Source: Azadirachta indica
Taxonomy: Eukaryota > Streptophyta > Magnoliopsida > Sapindales > Meliaceae
Direction: 5' to 3'
DNA length: 64,000 nt
Assembly: GCA_022749755.1 (NCBI GenBank)
Contig: CM040441.1
Coordinates: 21,143,475 to 21,207,474, forward strand
The notes under the pieces were generated by a model. The model worked only from the letters and a program-made list of their open reading frames with translations. It ran no database searches and was not told where the DNA came from. How positions within the stretch are numbered: position 1 is the first letter of the stretch; every line of letters begins with the position of its first letter. Below, piece after piece: positions 21,978 to 33,396 of this stretch. A program made the translations under genes and the position numbers.

Positions 21978-22045
21978 AAGTTGGCATAACGGTAAGGTTG
22001 TTATTTGTATTATCTTAAGTCTTGGCTTGAGTTGCAATATTTACG
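21978..22045 (+). mobile_element. Au-SINE-like fragment
   Basis: GTTGGCATAACGGTAAGGTTGTT, followed by GGCTTGAGTTGCAAT, resembles the tRNA-derived head of the Au SINE family (box A near GGCATAACGG, degraded box B). No poly-T tail was found. Confidence 0.4.
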
Positions 22046-22689
22046 AAATTTTTTTTAAATTGAAAGTCAAACGCCAGCCAGTCAAGCCCACCTAGTCCGG
22101 CCCAATAAAAGCTTGACATTTTAGCTTAGGCCGAGTCATTGTTCATAGGCTATGCTTGCATTATTGACAGATCAGCTCAGCTCGACATTTGCAACCTTTA
22201 ACATATTTAGCTTTGTAAATTAATAAAAATAATCTTGTGAAAATTTATGTAATAAAAATTTGGCAAATAAATTTTTAAAACCATATTTATAATGAAAATT
22301 TGAGTTTATACAATTACTACAAAAACAATACATAGAAGCATACATAAAGAGAAATACAATAGATACGTAATTAATATAAAAAAAAATTATATTATTTTTA
22401 TTTTCAACATTTTATTTAATATGTATTTAAAAATTATATTATTTTCATTATATTTTCTTAAAAAGGTAATCAAACACATAATTAATATAAATAAAAGAAA
22501 TTATAAATACGTATTATATTTATTATAAATAAAAATAATTAAAATTGTCTTTTAAATTTTCTAATTAAATTAAATTAACCTGTTAAATAAAAATGCACAA
22601 ATATATCGCATTATAAATTCAAGTGACACAACACAAATGAATTCACATATTAATTTATTGCTTTTGTTGTTTTGTCACAAAATAGTTAT
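22046..22689. other. Noncoding, with GC-richer repeat at 22070-22200
   Basis: The segment 22070-22200 (gccagccagtcaagcccacctagtccggccca ... gctcagctcgacatttgcaacc) is compositionally unlike its surroundings and of the type found in plant dispersed repeats. The rest is AT-rich. Confidence 0.4.
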
Positions 22690-23574
22690 TTAGATTTGAC
22701 CCATTTGATCCTTACCATCAAAATCACTAGAAATTTGCTTGAAAATAGCTTCAGCAAGAGATGTTTTACCTATATCACCAGTGGCCCAGCTTTTTACAAT
22801 TCGAAAATCTTGTAATCCAATATATAGTAGTGATTTAACTTGCTCAACTCGCGAACTCATTCCAACTAAACCTTTAAAATCATGAGATACTGTTCCGTTA
22901 TCCAATTTCTTTAAAACATCCTTGACAATTATATTTACAAGTTTTGCCTCAAGCCTACCATATGAATATGAAAAACAACAACGATTCAAAATTACTAGAG
23001 CTCATAAGAATTAAAAAAACTAGAAATATTTTTCTTTCTTTGATAAATAATTAAGTATGTAAATGATGTTAATATGAAACAAGACTTGATAATTATACCT
23101 GATTTTACTGGATTCATATCTAGATAGATAGGATGTTTCTATCAGTGAATCCCTCCATTTTTGAACCTTTTGTGGCATCTTCTTGAAATTTTTTTCATGC
23201 TCAACAAAAGCTTTCCCATAACTTCCAGTTTGCTTTCGCACTTCAAATGGATCAACATGGTAGAAAACAGGCATAACAATTTGGCCATTTAATTTCTTGC
23301 ATTCAAGAATTTTGACAACTTCATCCAAACACCATTTGGAAGAAGCATAATCTTTTGAGAAGATAATTATTGAAATTTTTGATCCTTCAATTGCATTCAA
23401 AAGAGCAAGCGAAATCTCATCTCCTCTTTTAAGATCTTCATCAATGAAGGTCTTTACTTTTTGTTGACGCAAGGCATAAAAGAGATGACTAGTAAAAGTT
23501 TCACGGGTATCCTTCCCTCTAAAATTGAGAAAGACCTCGTAATTGCAAGAAAAAGAAGATGAAGATGAAGCCAT
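22690..23574 (-). CDS. Truncated TIR-NBS resistance-like gene
   Basis: Two exons on the minus strand: 23099-23574 and 22954 down to 22690, joined by a GT-AG intron (AG|GTATAA ... TGGTAG|GCTT), giving 246 aa. Residues about 10-150 form a TIR domain (YEVFLNFRGKDTRETFTSHL, then GDEISLALLNAIEGSKISI and SKWCLDEVV). TIR domains of plant immune receptors act as NADases in effector-triggered immunity. Exon 2 starts the NB-ARC: GLVGMSSRVEQVKSLL, then a P-loop ATGDIGKTS (residues 216-224). Translation stops about 16 residues later, where full-length TNLs continue for several hundred residues of NB-ARC and LRR. The first glycine of the P-loop is Ala and the fourth is Asp, so nucleotide binding is doubtful. 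TIR-only and TN proteins do exist as functional genes, so this may be expressed, or a truncated relic. Confidence 0.75.
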
Positions 23575-24655
23575 GACAGAAAGAGATTGAGATACTTGAG
23601 ATCTTATAACAAGTAAAGTATGTAAACAATGAAGATGAAGATGAAGAAGATGGGGTTATTTATTCTTCCAACAAACTTCAATTTCCTTCACTTTTCCTGC
23701 CGCCGTGTCTCTCTTTCTGTTGCCTGGAAATTTCTGAGAGTTCAAGTCATTAAAGCAAAAGCCAAAGAAGAAAAGGCCACACAAGAAATACGTAATTAAA
23801 CAATAGAAAAGATAAAGCACTAGTGAATGAAGCCTTCTTCTCACCAAACTTTCCTACCCAATAATTTTCCTTCGACTTTATATGAAGATTTCTATTATAT
23901 ATCTTCTATATCTTCTACATTTTTAATGAGTAATTATGATCACTTTATTTAGGATTTAAGATAACATAATAATGCAAAAGGACACCCAAAGAAATTTGTA
24001 GTGAAAGAAAAATAATAATAATAATAATAAATTCTTGATGGGTCAAATAGTCTTGTAAAAACTAACATTCGGTAAACTGTCCATCATATTAGATCAATTA
24101 GTTTTTACTATAATATGATTTAAATTTGTTATAAATATCTTACCTTATTGGGTAATTATAATCTTAATCAAATATGTTACCTTATTGAGTAATTATAATC
24201 TAATTAAGATTATAATGTGAAAAAATAAAGTAACTTTTAAGATAAAATTACTTTTTCACTTCTAGTCCAATTCATGGATATAATATTATGTTTGAACAAC
24301 GTAAAAGAAAAGCAAGTAATGCAGATGGGTCCATGTATACTACTTCTGTTCAATAATCTTCTTGGAGGTTTCCAACAACTAAATTAAGATAGTATTACTT
24401 CTTAAAATTTCCATTTCTTCATTTGTATATAAAATAAATTTATATTAATTAATCATTTTTATTGAAGAATCATCCTACTACACAGTCGTTATAGGTACAT
24501 TCACGAAAAAGTAAGGCTACCAACACAATTTATCAGCTATCTTCATCTTAAATTGACCATCAAATTGTATTTTGAGCAATCCAACGGTCCAAATACAGTG
24601 ATTATACTATATAACAGTAATGTTCTAGCCCAGCATTTTATTGAATTGAATAATT
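23575..24655. other. 5' flank of TIR-NBS gene and AT-rich spacer
   Basis: The first ~80 bases hold GAAGATGAAGATGAAG repeats, likely part of the leader. No TATA box is certain. The rest is AT-rich; a short direct repeat of 'taattataatct' lies near 24140-24200. Confidence 0.4.
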
Positions 24656-24660
24656 TAACT

Positions 24661-24762
24661 CTTCCCCTCAAGCTTGAGTCTTTAGAAGGACTTTCGGCTT
24701 GCTCTTGAGTTCCTCAAACCTTTCACTTGCAAAGGCTTTGTCATGATGTCTGCAACTCGATA
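24661..24762 (-). pseudogene. Ty1/Copia 3' end fragment
   Basis: Minus strand encodes ADIMTKPLQVKGFEELKSK, the C-terminal signature of Copia RNase H (ADIxTKPL...F..L), followed by AAGCTTGAGGGGAAG, a Copia-style polypurine tract. The rest of the polyprotein is absent, so the element is broken at 24762. Confidence 0.75.
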
Positions 24763-26024
24763 TTTAGGGCCGTTTGTTTTTTTTATTTAAATTTAAAATA
24801 ATTTTATTTAGATGTTTAAGAGTTAGTTGTTTTTAACTTATGTCTCAACTTTTGTTAAAAATATCATAATATAATTAAGTTAAAAATTTTAATTTAAATC
24901 TAAATAACTAAATATATATAAATAAATTAAATATTTTATTTATTAATAATACTCTTAATTTATTATTACTCAAATTTTATATATGTGAAACTTAATATAT
25001 CAGTTTTTAGGTTTTTTAGGAGCAAATATGTTAATATACTAATTACAAAATTTTATTTTTATAAAAATAAATAACTTAACATTTGTATTCAGCCGTTTAA
25101 CGTAAAAGAATATACATATTAATCAGTTTTAAATTTTAATTAAATTCAAATTTCACTTATATTTATACTTGAGACCCAAAAAAAGATAATTACCTTAATT
25201 AGAAGTCTCGAGACCTGCTCATTAAATTACATAATTTTTACAGGTAAGAATATATATAATTTTTCATGAAATAGAGCTTAATTTACGGAATATGTAGATT
25301 ATCTACTCATTAAATTTATTTTATGTTAATTTGCAGAAAACAATAGACTCTAATCAAACTGAAAGATATGATATATTTAAATAATTTACATGTACATTAA
25401 ACTTTTATGTATGAAAAGTTATTTCAATTGGTTCAATAAACTAAAATTTTTTAAAATATATTTTAATATTTTCAAAGTATTCGGTATGTGTATTCAATTG
25501 CGATACTAAATAAAACGTTTATGTGCATTTAATTTTATCGATTAATTTAATATTTTCAATTAAGTGCATAAAGTTTTTAAACGATTTTTTTTTGACAAAT
25601 TTTGATGACCTAATATAAAATGTTATTTAGATGAATTTTAAATTTAACAATATTAAAACCTTATTTAATTATTTTATGTATCATGATGGATTTTTTTATT
25701 TTGAAATTATTTTTTTAATTTTTTAATTGAAGTTGATTAAATGCAAAATCTTAAAAATTGCTAAATCGAAGCTTGATCTTTTTTTTAAAAAAAAAAAATT
25801 AATTGAATCTACTTTTAATGTTTCAAATTAAATTCTAAAATGATGATTTAATCAACTTAAGTCTAATTTGACTGCTAATATTTCAAAGTTCTAAAATTTT
25901 CAAATTTGGCAGGTGAAAAATACCGTTTCAAATGCAATCAAATTTAAACTTTGTTAGGTCAACACTGCACACATATTTTGTCTTCAATTTTAAAATCTTG
26001 CTTGTACTTTCAAAATATATTTCA
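24763..26024. other. AT-rich noncoding stretch
   Basis: Starts with AGGGCCGTTTG, a sequence common at hAT-MITE ends, but no complementary end was found. No genes. Confidence 0.45.
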
Positions 26025-26445
26025 GGCAGAATTACATCTTCCCCCTGTTAGAATTTCAATTACAAGATTTCTCCCTTATTAAATAAAAATACTCAAATAT
26101 CCTCTGCAGTCATTATTTTTTTGTTAATTTTTCAAAATTTTTAAATTTATGCCTATTGGGTTGATCGAAATCTGATATACTAAAGACAAAACACAATAAA
26201 GATATTTGAATCCATTTAAACTTAATCGGACCAGATATCAAATTTTCAAAAATATAAAAACTATGGTGCATATAAATTTTTAAAAATATAGGAGTACAAG
26301 GATTCAAGGCCACCAAAACACACATTTTATTTGAATTGTGTTTACATATTATATTATATATAGAATATCTCAACTATATTATAAAATTAATTTTAAGTAT
26401 AATGAATATATAATTTTATAACATTAAACTACTAATTATTTTTTA

Positions 26446-26704
26446 GGGAGAATGTCCATTACCCCCTATTTTTTGAATTAATATCTCATTATCTCCTATA
26501 TTTTTTTAATATCTCATGGCCCCCTTAAGTTCTGATTTTATCTTTGAATATTTTAAATATATTTAATTTTATCATTTTGTAAATCAATTGAACTGAAAGG
26601 TAAAATTAAAAAAAAAAGAATTAGGGGTTGATGGGGTATTAGAAAAAATATAGGGGGTAATAAAGTATTATCTTAAAAAATATGAGGGTAATGCACATTT
26701 TTCC
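26446..26704. mobile_element. 259-bp MITE with ~85-bp inverted repeats
   Basis: The left arm GGGAGAATGTCCATTACCCCC and the right end (reverse complement GGAAAAATGTGCATTACCCTC) continue as inverted repeats with 'ttaccccctatatttttt' motifs through nearly the whole element. Flanks ttatttttta (26436-26445) and ttattttcta (26705-26714) match in 9 of 10 positions. This fits a Mutator-type MITE, nested in the larger element at 26025-27532. Confidence 0.75.
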
Positions 26705-27302
26705 TTATTTTCTATAAAATTAAACTAAATTTTTTTTATTCTATTTAAATTAAAATAATAAATTTTAGTGAATAAATTTAAGAAAAATTAAACTAATAAT
26801 TATTTTCTAACGTTAGAAATTATATATGAATTTGTAAACTCAATCTAACTTATAAGAATTATAAAAAAAAAAAATTATTTTGTAATATTAAACTAATAAT
26901 AATTTTGTACAAAATTAAATTGACAATTCATTATAACTAATTAACAAAACTAATGATTTTTTTAAATATTTAAAAATTAAATATGAATTTACAAATTAAA
27001 ATTGATTTATAAAAATCGTAGAGAAAAATATTTATTTTATAATATCAAACTAATAATAATTTTGTTTGAGATAAAACTAACAACTTTTTAGTAAAAAAAA
27101 ATTTAACTCATAATTTTTAATAATTAAATATGAATTTGTTAATTATAATTTTATAAATTGATTTGTTTTTAGATATTAATAGTTAGATAAAATAAATTTT
27201 TTAAAACACTTTATAGAAAATAATTATTAGCTTAATGTTTATAGTAATATTATATTCAACAAGTATATGTATTACTAGTTACAAGTAATATTTGAAATTT
27301 TA

Positions 27303-27365
27303 ACTTGGCTTAGTGGTAAAATCTATTCATTTTTATTGGACCCAAATTCGAATTTTAATCCAAAC
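27303..27365 (+). mobile_element. Decayed SINE head
   Basis: TTGGCTTAGTGGTAAAATC and, about 30 bases on, CAAATTCGAATTTTAATCC resemble tRNA boxes A and B. It is short and uncertain. Confidence 0.35.
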
Positions 27366-27832
27366 CTAAATTGGTCGTCCAAATTGTTATGAATAAAACG
27401 ATAAATTTATTTTTAAACAACTGTTCATTTTAGTAGAGGAAAGTGAAGGCAGGAGCATATTTGAGTATTTTTATCTAATAAGAAAGAAATTTTGTAATTG
27501 AAATTCTAGTAAGGGCCAATTGTCACTCTCCCTAGATTTTTCTGCTTATTTTAAGCTTGCCCGCTTGATCATCTACACCTTATCCTCTTAACCACAAATT
27601 ATGGCCCAATGTAATCTATCAATACCATAAGAGAATTCAAGTATAGACTCAGAATATAAAATCCAATTCAAGTCCAAAATGTACAAAACAACAATGATCA
27701 CAATCAAAATCAACAAAACAACCATACCCGACCAAACCACGAAAGAATTTAAGCATCGAAATTAATCCTACCTTTAATTTTTAATCCACTAAAATTTCTA
27801 AATTTTTTAACTAAGAAAATACCATCACTAAA

Positions 27833-29336
27833 GAGGTATTATCATATTCTTCTCTGAAGGTTTTGTAAAATATTACTTAAAAAGCATCTTTATAAAAATG
27901 ATCACAGGTCACCCCTACTTTATTTTATCATTATAAACATTTAATAAACTTAAGGGCAAAACTATAAATTTTATGGATCATTTTAAATTTATTGTGGGAT
28001 AACAACATTTTGATCCTTAACCTTAGAAAAACAATAAATCATAATATAATTTATTTGATTTTGATACATTAGTCTATTTTGTTATTGACAAAGTTCAATG
28101 ATAGTAAAATTGAGAATAAAAATAAAAATTAATTATTAGGGTTTTATTTTTCAAAAACTAATATACTGTATTAATAAATTAAATTAAAAATTAATATCAT
28201 ATTAAAATTCTAAAAAATAAGGATAATTCTAACAATATAAAATTTTAATTTAATAATTATAACAATTCATAAAATTATAAAAAGTTAATAAAAATTTATT
28301 AAAACCTCCTCTAATCAAAATAAATGTTAAAGAATAAAGTCTAAAAAAATATATAAATATTAGTAAATTTGAAAAGAAAAGAACTAATTAACAAGAACAA
28401 TAAACAATACAAACTAAATTTTCGAGCAAATTAATGTAATAAATTTCAACATATGAATACAATAATATGGACATATATACGAACAATATTCTCAAAAATT
28501 AATTGACCTAATTAATTGTTTCTAAAATTAAAGATAAAATTTAATATATATCATATAATGCAAACATACAATTACCAAATTTAAAATTAATTAACTAAAA
28601 TTTTCGCTACTTAAAATATTTTCAGCAATTTTAAAAATTTAAAATCTATGACTTAGGCCTAAGAGTAGAAATATAAATTAAAAATAAGGTTAAGAATTAA
28701 AACATGACTTAGATTTATATTTTATATTTTTTTATATTTTTTAAGTATAAAGTAAGGTTATTTGATAACAGAATTTGTAAAAAATAATAAAATGGATATT
28801 TTGTACAGATGTTTGCAGATATTTTATAATATATACATTTGTACTATATTTTAAACGAATATTATACACTTTTACTATATTCATACTATATGCAATTTTA
28901 CACTTATTATATAATACTTACCATTAAAATAAAATACAGACAAATATACTATTGAATTATGCAGTTCATGTGGATTTGAGTGATTTTATATCCTTTTTTT
29001 ATGCTTGCTCAATCTAATGTAGGGGGTTTTCTGAATTCTTATTTATTTAATCAAGACAAATAAGTAATTGCATAGAATTTTATTACCAATTTAGATGGCA
29101 AGAATTAATTTGTTAACATCGTATAACCTAGTTTTAATTTGTTATATTACCAAAGTCTAAGGACTATAATATTATTATCCTATTTCAGTTGGTAGGGTTA
29201 AATTTGTAATTATGAAAAATTCTATTAACGTAGTTTAACGGCAAAATGAAGCAGGGGTACTATATGATCATTTTTGTAAGATGCTTTGCAGGTAATATTA
29301 TACCAAAACTTAGGGGAGGAATGTGATAATACCTCC
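27833..29336. mobile_element. Mutator-like TIR element with perfect 9-bp TSD
   Basis: Arms of about 110 bp: GAGGTATTATCA...AAAATATTACTTAAAAAGCATCTT..AAAAATGATCA at the left, with its inverse at 29225-29336. The flanking 9 bases ATCACTAAA are identical on both sides (27824-27832 and 29337-29345), the diagnostic duplication length for Mutator-like elements. The 1.5-kb interior is AT-rich with no transposase, so it is nonautonomous. Confidence 0.85.
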
Positions 29337-29345
29337 ATCACTAAA

Positions 29346-30040
29346 TTATCCCCAAATTTCCAAACCCAGAATAAAAGCTAAAAAGGAAACAAAGAGACAA
29401 AATCCCAAATAAAAAAAAAACACAAAAAAGTAAAGTTTTTTTTTTTTTTTTTTTCCAGAAAGAAAAATATAATCAAAAGGCGATTATGTGAAGCGACGAA
29501 TTTAATAAGAAATCCAAAGGGGCAAAGTTGTGGTGAAGAGAGAGCAATTTCCTTTTTTTGTTGACTAATCAAATTTAAAAGGCCACCAAAATTTGATTAT
29601 TTATTTTGATATCGTCATAAAATTGAAACGATATCGTGTAAAAGTGTACTTTTGATCGAATTCCTACGACAACCACTACAAATTACTCTACAGTCTTTCA
29701 TTGGGTTGTGAAAAACACATAATTTTTAAAATAAAAGATTTTAATTAAATATTTTATTTTATAAAATTATATATAATTAATATTATAAAAAAATTGGTAA
29801 CATATTTGACTGAAAAAATAATTAAGAATAAAAATATTATTATAATTTTTAAACACACAATTAAAGTGAAGATGGAGATTTGTTGGAATGTTGGCTTAAA
29901 TGGTGAGTAAATGGTAAAGAATTTTTTAATTTGGTAAAAATAGAAGTCAAGTGAAAAAAGATGTGGCGAAAAATGGTTTACTTGGACAACTGGTAAATTT
30001 CTATTGCCCGTAATGAAGAGTGATGGGTAAGAAAAATTAT
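29346..30040. other. AT-rich spacer
   Basis: Contains a T18 run near 29437-29454 and a small hairpin (gatatcg ... cgatatc at 29610-29636). No gene. Confidence 0.45.
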
Positions 30041-30722
30041 GGCTTCTTTCAGCTATGCCCCTAATTTATTATCATATATTATATATACCATTAAGGTATT
30101 GAAAGTCATCACTTTAATTCATTTAAAAATAAAATGACTATTTTATCCTTATTCTTAATTAAAAATAAAAAGAATAATATAGTTTTAATTCCTAAACTTT
30201 GACAAAATAGCAAATCATAAAATACTTTACCCAATTATAACATTTTAATCTCTACTGTTGCATTTATCATTATTTGTTAAAAATTTTTATGGTATAATTT
30301 ACTTTCCCTACTCAACACTAAAAATTCATGATTTCTGTACACTTAATAAAAAATTCACTCCACATAATTTCGTTAGAAACCTTTTTTTTCAAAAGCCTAC
30401 TTCCTTTGATTTTTTTTTTTTAAGTTCAGTTAAATTATGATTTTTAAATATTAAGGGGATAAAGTGAACTATAACCTTAAAATTTTTAACAAATAATGAT
30501 AAATGTAATAATAGAAACTCAAATATTAAATTTAACCAAAGTGTGTTCTAATTTGTTATTTGGCCAAATTTTATGGATTAAAATATTATTATATCTTTTT
30601 TTATTAAAATAAGGGTAAAACAGTCATTTTGTTGTTAAACTGAGGCTCAGTGATGATTTTCAATAAATTGGTTGCATATCCAATATATGTTGATAACTTA
30701 GGGGTAGAAGTAAAAATAATCC
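30041..30722. mobile_element. Foldback-type TIR element, 682 bp
   Basis: Arms of about 270 bp (30041-30312 and 30455-30722) are imperfect inverted repeats over almost the whole element, leaving a loop of about 140 bases. Landmarks are tgcccctaa / ttaggggta, aaaatgacta.ttttatcc and its inverse, and tttatcattatttgttaaaaattt and its inverse. Flanks AAAATTAT / AAAATTGT match in 7 of 8. As RNA it would form a long hairpin. Confidence 0.8.
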
Positions 30723-31726
30723 AAAATTGTGGGACGAAATTAAAGAGTGATATCTAGGTGAAATTTTCATTTCGTTACCATCATTTCATCACTGTATCCG
30801 ATCTTTCATTTTTTTTTTTCATTTTTCTACCATTAAAGTTATCACAATTTCATTAAATTTTCCGTCACGTCATAAATAAAAGAAAAGTTAATTCTGATAA
30901 AGTCTTAATTAAAAGTGTTAGATATTAGAAAATTAATGTTATAAAGTGATAATTAAAACGTGTCACAAACCCACAAACTATGGTAACTCTAAAATTAAAA
31001 ACAATTATTTGCATTTGCTCTAAAAATAAATAATAAATTTTGAAATAATTAAAAAATATATTCCATATATCCATTTTCATTAAACTGTATTTAGGGATGA
31101 TAATTTTAGCATTACCCATCAACTTGATCCAAATGCGGAATAAGTTAGTAAGATTAGGTTAACTTGAAAGGATATGATTAATAAATGGGTAATGATAATG
31201 TAATAAGATTAATTATTGGATTGACTTTAGATTTTGAGATTTTAACATATAAATTTATTAATTACACTGATTGAATAATCACAATGTTAACTTATTTATA
31301 ATTTAATATATTTATTTTTATGTTTTTTATGTTTTAAAAATTTTTAATTATTTTTAATATTTAAAAAAAAATATTTAATATTATTTAAAACAAAATTTAC
31401 TATCATTTGAGTAGGTAATATTTTAAATAATTTATACTATATATTAAAAAATATAAAAAGAATGTTATTTATAGCTAGAGAGCTAGAAAAATAATATGTA
31501 GGCAGGATCCACTCATCACCTACCTAACTAACAGTTTTAATGAGCTATTTGAAATTAAATAGAATCAATATTTAAATAAATTAAATATCGTAATAGTTAA
31601 TTAGCAAAAAAGTCTCAGACACCTAATCAATAATACTAATAATATTTACTTTAAAGTTAGTTTAATAGTTAACTGAAAAAAATTAATTATCTTGTGGAAA
31701 AAGACTATTAAAAATAGAATTTTTAA
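30723..31726. other. AT-rich spacer
   Basis: No gene or clear repeat seen. Confidence 0.5.
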
Positions 31727-32150
31727 GAGTGGTACACAAATTTTGAAATTTAAATTGTGCTACATTAAAAAATTAAAGAGAATTTTCCATATCATGTCAT
31801 TTAAAATAAATAATATTTGCTACAATTACTACAAAAATACGGTAATGCGTACATTTTATATATAAAAATATATTTCAAAATAAAAGATTAATTCTCCTAA
31901 AAAAATTAATATGTCAATCTCCTAAAAACGTATAGTATAATTGTTATTTGTTGCCTTATAAGGAATATAATTTGAAAAACAATAATATTTGATTGTCTTC
32001 TCATAATAATATAAGTTTTGTGATACATATTTGAAATTAATTTTGGTCATAAATTTTTAATGAACCTTAATTAATAAACTATTTCATGTATAATAAATTA
32101 TTAATTAATGTTGTTCGTTTATATTATATATTATGAGAAAAAAATTTATA
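31727..32150 (+). repeat. Direct duplication, copy 1
   Basis: Matches 32752-33100 in the same orientation across roughly 350-400 bp: aaattttgaaatttaaattgtgcta, ttccatatcatgtcattt, aaaagattaattctcct, gtgatacatattt, tgtataataaattattaattaatg. Copies are about 1.02 kb apart. Confidence 0.75.
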
Positions 32151-32751
32151 TATTAAAGTCTCTTTTAGTCCTAAAGGTTTATTGTATTATTCTTGTTAGT
32201 TTTAATTATTTCAAAAATATCTTTAAAAGTACCATTTTATTAAAAAGACAATTATACCCTTATATAATAATAATAATTATTTACGAAAAAATAACAAATA
32301 ATTCTCTAAAAATTTGATAAAATATATTGATTAATTAAATAATAATATTATTTTATGTCACATTGATAATATAAATATTATTAATATAATATAGAGTTAT
32401 GTTTTTTTTTATTATTTTATTTATATTTTAAATATATGTACAAATATTTTATTTAATTTACAACATAATAATAAATATTTATTATAAATATGCTGTAAAA
32501 TAAATAAATTTATGAATCTATATTTTATTATTAAATTAATATTTACTTATGCTTTATTTTTATTTAATTTCTAATAATTATGAATGTGCAATTTATTTCT
32601 ATTTAATTTCTTACAAATAATTACAATGCAATTATTTTATTAACATATTATTAAAATAATAGTTTTATTTATTTAATTAATGTATTTTACATAAATATAT
32701 TATATTTTTAAAATTTTAGAGATTTATTTGTTATTTATTTTTATAAAAAAT
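32151..32751. other. AT-rich spacer between the two direct copies
   Basis: No gene. Together with the flanking copies it suggests an old tandem duplication of about 1 kb. Confidence 0.5.
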
Positions 32752-33100
32752 TTTAAGGGGAGTACATAAATTTTCAAATTTAAATTTTGCTAAATTAAAA
32801 AATTGGAGAGAGTTTTTCATATCACGTCATTTGAAATAAATGATAGCTGGGATACTTATTACAAAAGTACAATGTTACGTTTTTATACATAAAAATATAA
32901 TTCAAAATAAAAGATTAATTCTCCTGAAAAAAACAATTAATCAATCCCCAAAATATATATAATATAAGTTGTGATACATATTTTAAATTAATTGTGGTCA
33001 TAATTTTTTTAATGAACCATACTTAATAAAATTTTTATGTATAATAAATTATTAATTAATGCTGTTTGTTAATATTATTATGAAAAAAGTTTATGTTGTA
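32752..33100 (+). repeat. Direct duplication, copy 2
   Basis: Second copy of the block at 31727-32150, with small indels. It ends about 300 bp downstream of the P450 stop codon. Confidence 0.75.
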
Positions 33101-33326
33101 ATATTGCTATGAGGAAAGTGTCACACTCTTTAGATTAACATACAAATTTTATATGTATGTGTGTGTACGTGTTGGTACTTATTTAAGCTTCTCTTTTGAT
33201 TGCGAAATTTGGCTACGATGAAAATAAAAACGAAGATTTCTTGCAACTTCTTTCAATTGTCAATTTCATACAATAGAAAACATAAAACATTTTATTACTT
33301 GAGAGAATAAAAACTTACACAAACAT

Positions 33327-33332
33327 TTTATT
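33327..33332 (-). terminator. Polyadenylation signal of the P450 gene
   Basis: AATAAA on the minus strand, 65 bases past the stop codon at 33397. Confidence 0.55.
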
Positions 33333-33396
33333 TAAAGAGCAAAACACCTGTCGACTGATCACAAGGCCAAGAAGTAGTTGAATAATATATAGTTAA

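Larger units (their letters stand above)
26025..27532. mobile_element. Mutator-like TIR element, ~1.5 kb, noncoding
   Basis: The left arm 26025-26110 (ggcagaattaca ... gttagaatttcaattacaa ... aaaatactcaaatat) is inversely repeated at about 27445-27532. The arms are about 85 bp and highly similar in the inner part. Flanks tatatttca / tagattttt are a weak 9-bp target-duplication candidate (6 of 9). No transposase is inside. It contains a smaller TIR element (26446-26704) and a SINE-like piece near 27303. Confidence 0.65.

Noticed and set aside
24763..25095. hAT-type MITE suggested by AGGGCCGTTTG
   Set aside because: The only similar motif to the right (cagccgttta) is in direct, not inverted, orientation.
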